A stretch of DNA of 21,901 nt from Caldifarciminota bacterium. Lineage in GTDB: Bacteria; Hydrothermota; Tepidihabitantia; SM23-42. Made by a program: the position numbers and the translations under genes. The stretch covers positions 1 to 21,901 of the forward strand of contig JAGMEL010000114.1 in assembly GCA_023128195.1 (NCBI GenBank), written 5' to 3'. Below, in pieces: positions 15,681 through 21,901 of the stretch (position 1 is the stretch's first letter; each line of letters opens with the position of its first letter). A model generated the notes under the pieces. That model did not search any database. It had not been told where the DNA came from and saw only the letters and a list, made by a program, of their open reading frames with translations.

Positions 15681-15780
15681 GAACAGAGAAGGTATTGTGT
15701 CCTTCGTATTGAAGTGAGAAGGTATAGAAGCCTGTAGGTTGGGAGAAACATAGGGTTTTATACCTTCTCTGTATTTTGAG
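15681..15780 (+). ncRNA. Candidate structured leader or small RNA (copy B)
   Basis: A perfect 13-bp pairing joins the predicted 5' end, ACAGAGAAGGTAT (15683-15695), to ATACCTTCTCTGT (15760-15772); GTATTTTGAG follows from 15771. The ~64-nt interior contains a second GAGAAGGTAT (15716-15725), which could compete for the 3' arm, and a small CTTC/GAAG hairpin. The 5' and 3' ends resemble copy A at 9695-9769. The nearest ORF starts 60-90 nt further on. It could be a free RNA, an attenuator or a riboswitch; no known class is recognised. Confidence 0.5.
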
Positions 15781-15793
15781 TTAATTAGGCGTA

Positions 15794-15832
15794 AAGCAGT
15801 AGGTGCATACTGCTTAGTGCCTACTGCTTACT
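15794..15832. repeat. Inverted repeat plus heptamer tract
   Basis: AAGCAGTAGG (15794-15803) and CCTACTGCTT (15820-15829) form a perfect 10-bp inverted repeat. The 3' part is also four heptamers in phase (GCATACT, GCTTAGT, GCCTACT, GCTTACT; 15805-15832). It lies immediately before the next ORF. Confidence 0.65.
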
Positions 15833-15841
15833 GATTGGGAA

Positions 15842-16630
15842 ATGGGGGTGACTTTGAGATACACTAACATGCGCATATCCCTGTATATTATATTATTGCT
15901 CATAATTTCATTAGCAGAGAGCAAAACTATACATGCTGATGTTACTGATGATGGTATTAATGACAAGATCATAATGGGATTAAAATCCGTTGTTGTAGTT
16001 AATAAATTAGAATGCTGCAAAAGAAATAGACGCACGCTCGTTTCTGATACAGAATACCTCATAGATATTATGGTAAACGATTTTCACCATGGTATAAGAG
16101 GTAAGGAAATTGCTGTTGTGATGTTGCCGGGTAGTAATTGTGTTACAGAAATATATGGATTTAGAAATAATCAATTCAAAAAGGTATCTGAGCTATTGCC
16201 TGGTGAAATTACATTTGATGATGATGGAAACCTATTCGGGTATCATACTCGTGTGTGGGAAGGTGGGGCAGTACATGTACCGTGCCCGATTATAGAAGAA
16301 GACGGGTTTCTCAAACCAGCTACTATTGTGCAGGAAATTGAAACAACGGTTGTGATTGAAGCAAATACAACAAAGGAAATAAGTATTGATTTATCAGAAA
16401 ACACTTCGGTTATTTGTATAGCAGCTGTTCAAGAAAAAGATGTAATAGTTTTTTTGCAAGATGAGGACGGTTCACTCATCACTCAAAGAAAGATTGATTC
16501 CCAAGCTCCTCTTGTTGGTAAGACTTTCGCTGATAAAGATAAGATCATTACACTTATCATAGACAATTTACAATCAACAACATTAAAAACTATTTATTAT
16601 ATAATAAAGCACTATGCATATAAACCTTGA
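15842..16630 (+). CDS. Exported hypothetical protein
   Basis: 262 residues from ATG 15842. An in-frame ATG at 15869 would give MRISLYIILLLIISLAES, a more typical signal peptide, and may be the real start; neither start has a strong ribosome site. The mature part opens ADVTDDGINDKI, the D-x-(D/T)-x-D-G-x-N-D pattern of FG-GAP/VCBS-type calcium-binding loops. It later contains EITFDDDGNLFGYHTRVWEGG. The C-terminal 100 residues are beta-rich with no recognised domain. A pair of adjacent Cys (ECCK) lies at about residues 58-59. It lies downstream of the promoter and element B at 15647-15780. Function unknown; a role at the cell envelope is inferred from the signal peptide only. Confidence 0.65.
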   Translation: MGVTLRYTNMRISLYIILLLIISLAESKTIHADVTDDGINDKIIMGLKSVVVVNKLECCKRNRRTLVSDTEYLIDIMVNDFHHGIRGKEIAVVMLPGSNCVTEIYGFRNNQFKKVSELLPGEITFDDDGNLFGYHTRVWEGGAVHVPCPIIEEDGFLKPATIVQEIETTVVIEANTTKEISIDLSENTSVICIAAVQEKDVIVFLQDEDGSLITQRKIDSQAPLVGKTFADKDKIITLIIDNLQSTTLKTIYYIIKHYAYKP

Positions 16631-16653
16631 TCCTTGGTTAATAGATTATAAAA

Positions 16654-16670
16654 GGGTGTTTTTAGCACCC
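16654..16670 (+). promoter_or_regulatory. Hairpin abutting a ribosome binding site
   Basis: GGGTG (16654-16658) and CACCC (16666-16670) form a 5-bp stem with a 7-nt loop. The AGGAGG of the next gene starts at 16671, directly at its foot. It may tune access to the ribosome site or be a weak end for the upstream message. Confidence 0.4.
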
Positions 16671-16681
16671 AGGAGGTAATA

Positions 16682-17353
16682 ATGACAAAAAAAGATTTTT
16701 TAATAGGTGAAGCAATAAAATATGGCTGGAATATAATGAAAGCCAATCTCTGGTTTTTTGTTGGTGTTTTAATCGTTGCCGGATTGATTACAGGTATTCC
16801 GCGCGGTATCGCGAATAGTCTTCAAGAAGATGCATCCGGGCTTGCTGCTCTTTTTAATATTATATATTGGATTGCACAGACAATAATTTCAATAGGGATA
16901 ATCAAAATTGCCCTGAAATTTTTGGCTGATGAGAAACCTGAATTTGCTGAGCTTTTCCGCTTTCAGGGTAATTTCTGGCGATATGTTGGTAGTTCAATAT
17001 TGTATGGTCTGATCGTAATAGGCGGTATTATTTTGTTTATCGTGCCGGGAATTTACTGGGCGATAAAATTTCAGTTTTTTGGTTATTGTGTAGTTGATCA
17101 AAAGCTTGGTCCTGTAGAAGCGCTCAGACAGAGTTCTAAGATCACATATCAAGTAAAATGGAAATTACTCGGGTTTGGCTTCGTAATTGCGGGCATAAAC
17201 ATACTTGGATTTCTCTGTTTATTTGTCGGTTTATTTGCCACTGTGCCAACGACTATGATTGCCTATGCTTATCTATATCGTAAATTGCTCAGCCAGACTG
17301 AGACTGTTCAGAATACTGATACACCTCAGAAAACAGCGGTTACTAACGCATAA
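16682..17353 (+). CDS. Multi-pass inner-membrane protein, DUF975/GPDPase-membrane-domain-like
   Basis: 223 residues; ATG with AGGAGG 5 nt upstream. About four to five membrane helices. The opening GEAIKYGWNIMKANLWFFVGVLIVAG and the later motif FIVPGIYWAIKFQFFGYCVVD, followed by GPVEALRQSSKIT, match a family variously called DUF975 or glycerophosphodiester-phosphodiesterase membrane-domain-like. This family lacks catalytic residues and has no settled function. The final ~20 residues are polar (TETVQNTDTPQKTAVTNA). It is followed after only 5 nt by the Ntn-hydrolase gene, so these two are probably co-expressed. Confidence 0.75.
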   Translation: MTKKDFLIGEAIKYGWNIMKANLWFFVGVLIVAGLITGIPRGIANSLQEDASGLAALFNIIYWIAQTIISIGIIKIALKFLADEKPEFAELFRFQGNFWRYVGSSILYGLIVIGGIILFIVPGIYWAIKFQFFGYCVVDQKLGPVEALRQSSKITYQVKWKLLGFGFVIAGINILGFLCLFVGLFATVPTTMIAYAYLYRKLLSQTETVQNTDTPQKTAVTNA

Positions 17354-17358
17354 AAATC

Positions 17359-19302
17359 ATGATACTCTTTATTTTTTTTATACACTGTGCCTGGACAGAG
17401 AGTTTTGAAACTCAAAATTACTTTCCGCCAAATGATTGGATTATTGTGAATAAAGATGGACTCGATGCATGTTGGTACAGGGCTGCAACCGAGGGGCATA
17501 CAGGTACGCATTCTGCTACTTGTTATGCTGATACAGCTTATTCTGGTCTCGCATACACAAACTTAGATTATATTATTACACCTCAGGTTTTGCCGAACAC
17601 GAGTGATAGCCTCTTGAGTTTCTGGTATTCTGCAACTACCAGTGCAGGATGTAGTCTCGATATTATGGTCTCAACAGTATCACCATTTGCAATGCCGTCA
17701 TTCAACCTGATTCAAACATTCTATGTGACAGAGACCTCGTGGACTCAGCAGACAGTGAATTTAAGTTCGTACAACGGTGTTTCTGTATACATTGGCTTCA
17801 GAATTCGCAATATCCCGATTAGTGAACAGGTCTATCTTGATGATATTGGTCTTCCTGACATGACAGCCCAGCCGACTATTTGTAATGGCAGGTTGAGAAC
17901 AAAAGGACCGCCAGTACAAAAGTACCTTCAGGTGTGGGGGAGTCATTATGAAATGGGTTATGCCCATGGCTTTTTGCTCGGTGAAGGAGCTATGGCTAAT
18001 TTGATTCGTTTTGCTATCGGCTCGACAAATTTGCACATGTTAACACCAACAGAATACGAGTATGGTATTCTTCCTTATTTTCGTCTCCGTTTTTATATAC
18101 CGCAAAAGTATCAGGATGAGGCACAAGGGGCATACGATGGAATTGTTGCTAAAGGAGTGGATCTTACTCATCCTGAACTTGGAAGAGACATAACTGCAGA
18201 AGACATACTATGTTTGAACGCACTCGATGACTTTGGTATATTCTGGTGTTCAAGTATTTCAGGTTGGGGTGAATCTACAGTAAATGATGATACATTACAG
18301 GGTGGAATGGTAATTGCCCGGAATCTGGATTTTTCAACGGGTCAATATACATCACTCGGAAATACCTCTGTGATTATTGCCTGTTCACCAGATGCTTCTG
18401 ATGAACAGGATTTTATCCTGGTCAGTATGGCAGGTCTTTTTGGTTGTCTTTCTGGAGTTAATAAGCAAGGTGTAGGTCTTTGCTCTAACTATGGTAATCA
18501 TCCGGATACTGCATATATACCTTTGAATTCTTTGGTGCCACTTGGATTATCTTGCAGAGATGCGATTGAGACTGTTGATCCTGATTCCAATGGTATAAAT
18601 GATATTTTTGATATTATACATGCAATTCACGATTCAACCTGTCTTATGTCCTGGGATGTTCATCTGTTTTCATCCTATGATGCATCGCATCCTGTACCTG
18701 CAGGAATTCTGGAAATAAATAATATTGGCGACTCCTTGCGATTGGTCAGTGATAATAGTATTCCACCTGCTATTAACTCTGATTGGAATCTCTGCGTGAC
18801 TAATCACGACCGTGTCTATCACCCGCCTGAGTATTGTTATCGATATCAGGTGATGGCAGACTCACTTAATAATGATTTTCATCTCACTACTGAGCGGGCA
18901 ATTGCCATTGAAAATGCTGTTGCAGGATGGTCTTATTTTGCCGGCACTGTTCAGTCTATGGTTTTTCGGCCCAACCTTATTCCTGAACATCCTGACTGGC
19001 CCTTTATTGGTGTAAGTTATGCCTATCGTAATCAGGGTGCACATACACATTATAAACACTACTACTCCTGGAATGAATTATTCGAGGGTGTGCCGGGTAT
19101 TAAAGAAAAAACAGCAAAGCCAATAAAAAATCATTCGCAAGGCGCAACCATAATCAGTGGTCCCTTATTACTCCCCGCTGACAAAAAGTGCAAAGTCTTT
19201 GACATCACAGGCAGAGAAGTTAAATCCCACCTTCTGCGACCAGGAATATACTTCGTCGAGATAGATGGTGAATTAACTACTAAAGTAATAAAGATTAGAT
19301 GA
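17359..19302 (+). CDS. Secreted C45-family Ntn-hydrolase with N-terminal jelly roll and T9SS tail
   Basis: 647 residues. The ATG lies 5 nt after the previous stop with no clear ribosome site, so translation is probably coupled. Short signal (MILFIFFIHCAWTES). Residues ~15-165 resemble a jelly-roll/choice-of-anchor domain (ESFETQNYFPPNDWIIVN, YLDDIGL). Residues ~187-560 match peptidase C45/acyl-CoA:6-aminopenicillanate acyltransferase-like proteins: VWGSHYEMGYAHGFLLGEG, FWCSSISGWGEST with likely nucleophile Cys297, GGMVIARNLDF (315-325) and LFGCLSGVNKQGVGLCSN (360-377). This family hydrolyses or transfers acyl amide bonds after self-cleavage before the Cys. The C-terminal ~45 residues form a T9SS sorting domain (KVFDITGREV, RPGIYFVEI, TTKVIKIR). 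It probably acts at the cell surface; substrate unknown. Autoprocessing at Cys297 would separate the jelly roll from the sorting tail unless the chains stay associated. Confidence 0.85.
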   Translation: MILFIFFIHCAWTESFETQNYFPPNDWIIVNKDGLDACWYRAATEGHTGTHSATCYADTAYSGLAYTNLDYIITPQVLPNTSDSLLSFWYSATTSAGCSLDIMVSTVSPFAMPSFNLIQTFYVTETSWTQQTVNLSSYNGVSVYIGFRIRNIPISEQVYLDDIGLPDMTAQPTICNGRLRTKGPPVQKYLQVWGSHYEMGYAHGFLLGEGAMANLIRFAIGSTNLHMLTPTEYEYGILPYFRLRFYIPQKYQDEAQGAYDGIVAKGVDLTHPELGRDITAEDILCLNALDDFGIFWCSSISGWGESTVNDDTLQGGMVIARNLDFSTGQYTSLGNTSVIIACSPDASDEQDFILVSMAGLFGCLSGVNKQGVGLCSNYGNHPDTAYIPLNSLVPLGLSCRDAIETVDPDSNGINDIFDIIHAIHDSTCLMSWDVHLFSSYDASHPVPAGILEINNIGDSLRLVSDNSIPPAINSDWNLCVTNHDRVYHPPEYCYRYQVMADSLNNDFHLTTERAIAIENAVAGWSYFAGTVQSMVFRPNLIPEHPDWPFIGVSYAYRNQGAHTHYKHYYSWNELFEGVPGIKEKTAKPIKNHSQGATIISGPLLLPADKKCKVFDITGREVKSHLLRPGIYFVEIDGELTTKVIKIR

Positions 19303-19316
19303 ACTTGTTTATATTT

Positions 19317-19350
19317 ATCACTGTAATCTATTTTTTTCATCACTGTAATC
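19317..19350. repeat. Two exact copies of ATCACTGTAATC
   Basis: ATCACTGTAATC at 19317-19328 and 19339-19350, offset 22 bp. This is the exact complement of GATTACAGTGAT at 11959-11970; with the flanking GA the second copy shares 14 bp with that site. Possible operator or repeat debris. Confidence 0.6.
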
Positions 19351-19410
19351 GACACCGTAGGTGCTGAGGTTGATGAACAGATACTAAAAAAGGTTATTAA
19401 GGTAAAATGA
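19345..19410 (+). pseudogene. Short relic of a T9SS-type C-terminus
   Basis: A 21-codon open frame (VIDTVGAEVDEQ, then ILKKVIKVK and TGA at 19408-19410) resembles the last residues of T9SS cargo proteins (…KKVIKVR). It lies just after the intact cargo gene, which ends TTKVIKIR. Too short to be certain; it may mark an older duplicate tail. Confidence 0.35.
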
Positions 19411-19578
19411 AATCACTGCTATCTTTTTGTTATCTCTGCCTGTCGAAGATCTCGCTGTAGTCTCGAGTCTAACGAAGTTAGAGAGAGGAGTGTAACGAGA
19501 GGCCCCGTAAGATATCAATCGTACGGGGTAATCGATTTGCGAAGCACATAAGGTAATAAAGATTATGTGAAGCAAATA
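19411..19578. other. Hairpin-rich intergenic stretch before the response regulator
   Basis: Three inverted repeats lie in series. TCTAAC/GTTAGA has a GAA loop (19468-19482). CCCCGTA/TACGGGG is at 19503-19509/19522-19528. A compound stem, ATTTGC plus CACATAA pairing with TTATGTG plus GCAAAT, spans 19535-19577. The last ends one base before the -35 box at 19579. No ORF is supported. Confidence 0.6.
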
Positions 19579-19607
19579 TTGACAGACACATATAAAATGG
19601 ATAAAAT
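19579..19607 (+). promoter_or_regulatory. Promoter of the response-regulator gene
   Basis: TTGACA at 19579-19584 and TAAAAT at 19602-19607, 17-bp spacer. It sits immediately next to the compound inverted repeat 19535-19577, which is placed where an activator or repressor could act. Confidence 0.6.
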
Positions 19608-19645
19608 AATATAGAGAATAAGTTAGGAGATATAGAATAGAGGCA

Positions 19646-20329
19646 ATGATGAAAAAATTAATAGCCGTAATTGACGATGCACCAGATGTATTGGAAATCG
19701 TATCAATCCATCTGGGAGAAGCTGGTTATACAGTCAATGAATTTTCTGATGCCGGAAGTTTTTTGATGTCTCTAAAGATCCGAACTCCGGATCTTATTAT
19801 TCTGGATTTAAAATTGCCGGATGCAGATGGCCTGGAAATATGCAAGTTACTAAAAAAGGATAAAAATTTTTCCCGTATACCAATTATTATGCTCACTGGA
19901 AAAACTGAGGAGGTGGATAAGGTTTTGGGTTTGGAATTAGGGGCTGACGATTATATTACTAAACCCTTTTCAGCAAGAGAATTAATTGCGCGTGTGAAGG
20001 CAGTTTTAAGGAGAGGAGAAGAAAAGGATGAGGTAGATAGAATAGAAATAGGCGGCATCCTTAAAATAGATTTACAAAAGTATCAGGTTAGTGTAGATGG
20101 TAATGCAGTAGATGTAACCTCTACGGAATTTAAAATTTTAAAAATGCTGGCGGAGAAAAAAGGCTGGGTATTTAGCAGACAACAGATCCTCGATTATCTT
20201 TGGGGTACTGATAAATGTGTTGTCGACAGAACAGTGGATGTTCATATTAAAAATTTAAAAAAGAAATTAGGTTCAGCACGGAAGTTTATTAAAAATATAA
20301 GGGGTATTGGTTATAAATTAGAAGACTAA
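19646..20329 (+). CDS. OmpR/PhoB-family DNA-binding response regulator
   Basis: 227 residues. Start ATG at 19646, or 19649 (ATGATG), after a GAGG-type site. Residues 1-120 form a receiver domain with the acidic pair D10/D11, phosphoacceptor D54 (IILDLKLPDADG), T84 and K106 (ADDYITKPF). All key residues are intact. Residues ~130-227 form a winged-helix trans_reg_C domain (VTSTEFKILKMLAEKKGWVFSRQQILDYLWG, RTVDVHIKNLKKKLG, IRGIGYKLE). It should bind direct repeats as a dimer once phosphorylated. No partner histidine kinase is encoded nearby. The downstream genes are a small ORF and a double CheW protein, so the kinase may be a chemosensory CheA outside the window; this is inference. Confidence 0.93.
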   Translation: MMKKLIAVIDDAPDVLEIVSIHLGEAGYTVNEFSDAGSFLMSLKIRTPDLIILDLKLPDADGLEICKLLKKDKNFSRIPIIMLTGKTEEVDKVLGLELGADDYITKPFSARELIARVKAVLRRGEEKDEVDRIEIGGILKIDLQKYQVSVDGNAVDVTSTEFKILKMLAEKKGWVFSRQQILDYLWGTDKCVVDRTVDVHIKNLKKKLGSARKFIKNIRGIGYKLED

Positions 20330-20420
20330 ATGATTTAACCCGATCTTTCAATAAAAAGTAAAAAATGCAGAAAATCTATTCACGCCAATCACTGGTGAAA
20401 AAATCATTATGAATGTTTAA

Positions 20421-20438
20421 TTTTACAGCGCTGTAAAA
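20421..20438. promoter_or_regulatory. Perfect 18-bp palindrome, candidate operator
   Basis: TTTTACAGCGCTGTAAAA is perfectly self-complementary and lies 80 bp upstream of the small ORF/CheW unit. A second palindrome, AAAAATATTTTT, overlaps its right edge (20435-20446). A dimeric regulator site is plausible. As an RNA it would have no loop, so it is a poor terminator. Confidence 0.5.
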
Positions 20439-20518
20439 ATATTTTTCCGGTTTCATCTTTACTAAAAATTTACATCTTGTTCATAATACGTTTATTATAA
20501 TCTTGTATTATTATAACG

Positions 20519-20743
20519 ATGGAGAGAAAGAATTTTATTTATCAAAAAAGGTTTTGGCGAAAAACACTGATGAAAATTTGGTATGAAGTAAGGATTAGAT
20601 ATTGTTGGAAGTGTATTGATGGTGTTAATTTAGCAACTGTCAAATTAGAATTAGACACAAAGAGAAACAGAGTTGAAGCACTTAAGGATTCTATAGATAC
20701 TATTAGACTGCTGGAATGTATGCAAAAAAAGAGGATAAGGTGA
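20519..20743 (+). CDS. Small basic protein upstream of the CheW gene
   Basis: 74 residues from ATG 20519. An internal ATG at 20570 is an alternative giving 57 residues; neither has a clear ribosome site. The N-terminal half is basic and aromatic (QKRFWRKTLMKIWYEVRIRYCWK). The C-terminal half (VKLELDTKRNRVEALKDSI, then a leucine and basic residues) could form an amphipathic helix or coiled coil. No family is recognised. Its stop codon is one base before the next ATG, which argues for a real, coupled gene. A leader ORF for the CheW gene is the alternative. Confidence 0.5.
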   Translation: MERKNFIYQKRFWRKTLMKIWYEVRIRYCWKCIDGVNLATVKLELDTKRNRVEALKDSIDTIRLLECMQKKRIR

Positions 20744-20744
20744 A

Positions 20745-21901
20745 ATGCGCAAAACCTTAGAAAAAAATTCGTTAAAAAAAACCAGTGTTCTGCGAACAAA
20801 ATCTGGAGGAGAAAGAACGATAAAAAAGAGGACTGAAAAAGCCCGGCCGCGAAAAAAAGTTTCAAAATCCCGAACTAAAGCTTTATCTGAAAAGAATACT
20901 GCAGTCAAAAAGATAATACCATCGCTAATGCAGGTGATGGGGTTTAATATAGGCTCGGAATATTTTGGAGTGGATATATACTCGGTTGAAGAAGTTGTCC
21001 AGATGGTTGAGATAACTGAGATGCCCAGGTCACCGGAATTTGTAGAGGGGATAATTGATATTAGAGGAAAAATTGTACCTTTAATAAATCTACGCAGGAT
21101 GATGGGACTTGAACAGAAGGAACATAATCTTAATAATGAAATTATTATAACTAAGGTTGAAAGCAAGGAAATTGGTTTGATCGTTGATAATGTTTCCGAA
21201 ATTATCACGGTGCAAAGAGAGCAAATTATTGAACCTGATAAAGAGACCGTGCCTTTAGCGACGTTTCTTTTTGGTGTAGCCGATTTAGGAGGGAGGTTGA
21301 TGTTCTTGCTTGATTTAGTTAAAGTGCTACATATAGAACAGCGGGCACTGTTTAAAAAGATAAGCAGGGGTCGTCAGATAATTGAACGGCCGGTTGAGGA
21401 AAAAAATAACGAAAAAGAGATTCTTCACCAGAGGGCAGTGGATTTAAGGAAAAAGAAGATAGAAGATAATGTTGAAAAAAGACGACTGGTAACTTTTTCT
21501 ATAGGGGACGAATGGTATGGAGTGGATATAAATCGGGTAAAGGAAATTTCCCATTTGCTCGATATTTTTTATATCCCTTCGGCGCCGCATCATGTGATTG
21601 GAACAATCAATATGCGGGGCGAAGTTATTCCTCTTATAGATTTAAGGAAATTTTTTGAATTACAGGAAATACCACCCACGCCGAACACCCGTATTGTCGT
21701 CTTTCGTCAAAATCAGATAAACCTGGGATTAATTGTTGATTCAATCTCCGATATTGTTGAATTACCAGCCAGTCTAATTGAACCACCATTGGCAACCCTG
21801 GAAAAAATAAAATCAGAATATCTTGAAGGTGAAGCTATATGGGATAATAAACTGCTTGTCCTCCTCAATCTGGAAAATATTGTTCATTCAATTACAGCAT
21901 T
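20745..21901 (+). CDS. Tandem double-CheW scaffold protein (3' truncated by window end)
   Basis: ATG 20745 lies 1 nt after the previous stop, with an AAGG-type site. The frame stays open to the window edge (385 complete codons). Residues ~1-55 form a very basic, Lys/Arg/Ser/Thr-rich, probably disordered tail. Residues ~62-200 are a first CheW domain (FNIGSEYFGVDIYSVEEVV, IIDIRGKIVPLINLRRMMG, IGLIVDNVSEI). A charged linker follows, then a second CheW domain from ~244 (VTFSIGDEWYGVDINRVKEI, INMRGEVIPLIDLRKFFEL, LGLIVDSISDIVEL). CheW couples chemoreceptors to the kinase CheA; both RG-x-(I/V)-(V/I)-P-L-I-(N/D)-L-R signatures are intact. The end of the second domain is almost reached, but a third domain or a CheA part beyond the window cannot be excluded. 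It is likely in one unit with the small ORF and near the response regulator. Confidence 0.9.
   Translation, partial: MRKTLEKNSLKKTSVLRTKSGGERTIKKRTEKARPRKKVSKSRTKALSEKNTAVKKIIPSLMQVMGFNIGSEYFGVDIYSVEEVVQMVEITEMPRSPEFVEGIIDIRGKIVPLINLRRMMGLEQKEHNLNNEIIITKVESKEIGLIVDNVSEIITVQREQIIEPDKETVPLATFLFGVADLGGRLMFLLDLVKVLHIEQRALFKKISRGRQIIERPVEEKNNEKEILHQRAVDLRKKKIEDNVEKRRLVTFSIGDEWYGVDINRVKEISHLLDIFYIPSAPHHVIGTINMRGEVIPLIDLRKFFELQEIPPTPNTRIVVFRQNQINLGLIVDSISDIVELPASLIEPPLATLEKIKSEYLEGEAIWDNKLLVLLNLENIVHSITA

Noticed and set aside
15681..15780. A known riboswitch, 6S RNA or SRP RNA
   Set aside because: None of the conserved cores of these RNAs that I know could be found; only the paired ends and promoter are supported.
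20651..21208. 185-residue minus-strand ORF
   Set aside because: It lies opposite the double-CheW reading frame, whose protein motifs are unmistakable; the minus-strand product has no recognisable domain.
1..21901. tRNA or rRNA genes
   Set aside because: No segment with a tRNA T-loop (GTTCRANYC) plus cloverleaf arms or rRNA-like sequence was noticed; a dedicated scan was not possible.

Overview
The window is an AT-rich bacterial chromosome segment. It is dominated by secreted and outer-membrane proteins. Two large proteins and at least one gene relic end in a type IX secretion (Por/T9SS type A) C-terminal sorting domain. That points to the FCB group or a nearby candidate phylum such as WOR-3/Stahlbacteria. 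This assignment is inference: there is no rRNA, tRNA or other marker gene here to fix taxonomy.

Layout. (1) 1-398: the C-terminal end of a polytopic membrane protein resembling the membrane half of spermidine-synthase-like proteins. (2) 9644-645, minus strand: a tightly packed four-gene operon for exported proteins (beta-propeller protein, M23-type zinc peptidase, small putative lipoprotein, 2024-residue T9SS cargo with NHL, beta-helix and Ig-like domains). It is driven by a clear TTGACA/TATAAT promoter with a structured leader. (3) 9804-10617: no intact gene. It holds a decayed T9SS sorting domain, a terminator-like hairpin and a 238-bp array of degenerate 7-bp repeats. (4) 11893-10618, minus: a DUF6982-like gene and purC, overlapping by 8 nt, apparently transcribed as a leaderless mRNA. 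(5) 12099-15576, plus: an outer-membrane barrel gene overlapping a CBM9/DUF5916-type gene. (6) 15647-19302, plus: promoter plus structured element, exported protein, multi-pass membrane protein, and a C45-family Ntn-hydrolase with a T9SS tail. (7) 19303-21901, plus: relics and hairpins, then an OmpR/PhoB response regulator, a small basic ORF and a tandem double-CheW protein running off the window end.

The most unusual content is repetitive DNA with 7-8 bp periodicity. It occurs between genes and also inside them. Two insert-like segments in the giant T9SS protein (321 and 147 bp, both multiples of 3) start with the same 11 bp and end in a similar 29-bp sequence. Both are read in the same frame and both lie in probable loops, so they look like two copies of a translated, Rickettsia-palindromic-element-like repeat. 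Another heptamer tract encodes the hydrophobic core of the DUF5916 protein's signal peptide.

Second, the promoters at 9776-9803 (minus) and 15647-15674 (plus) are both followed by a related element. In each, GAGAAGGTAT near the predicted RNA 5' end pairs with TATACCTT about 50-65 nt downstream, before a T-rich stretch. This is a candidate conserved leader, attenuator or small RNA. No CRISPR array, transposase, tRNA or rRNA was seen.
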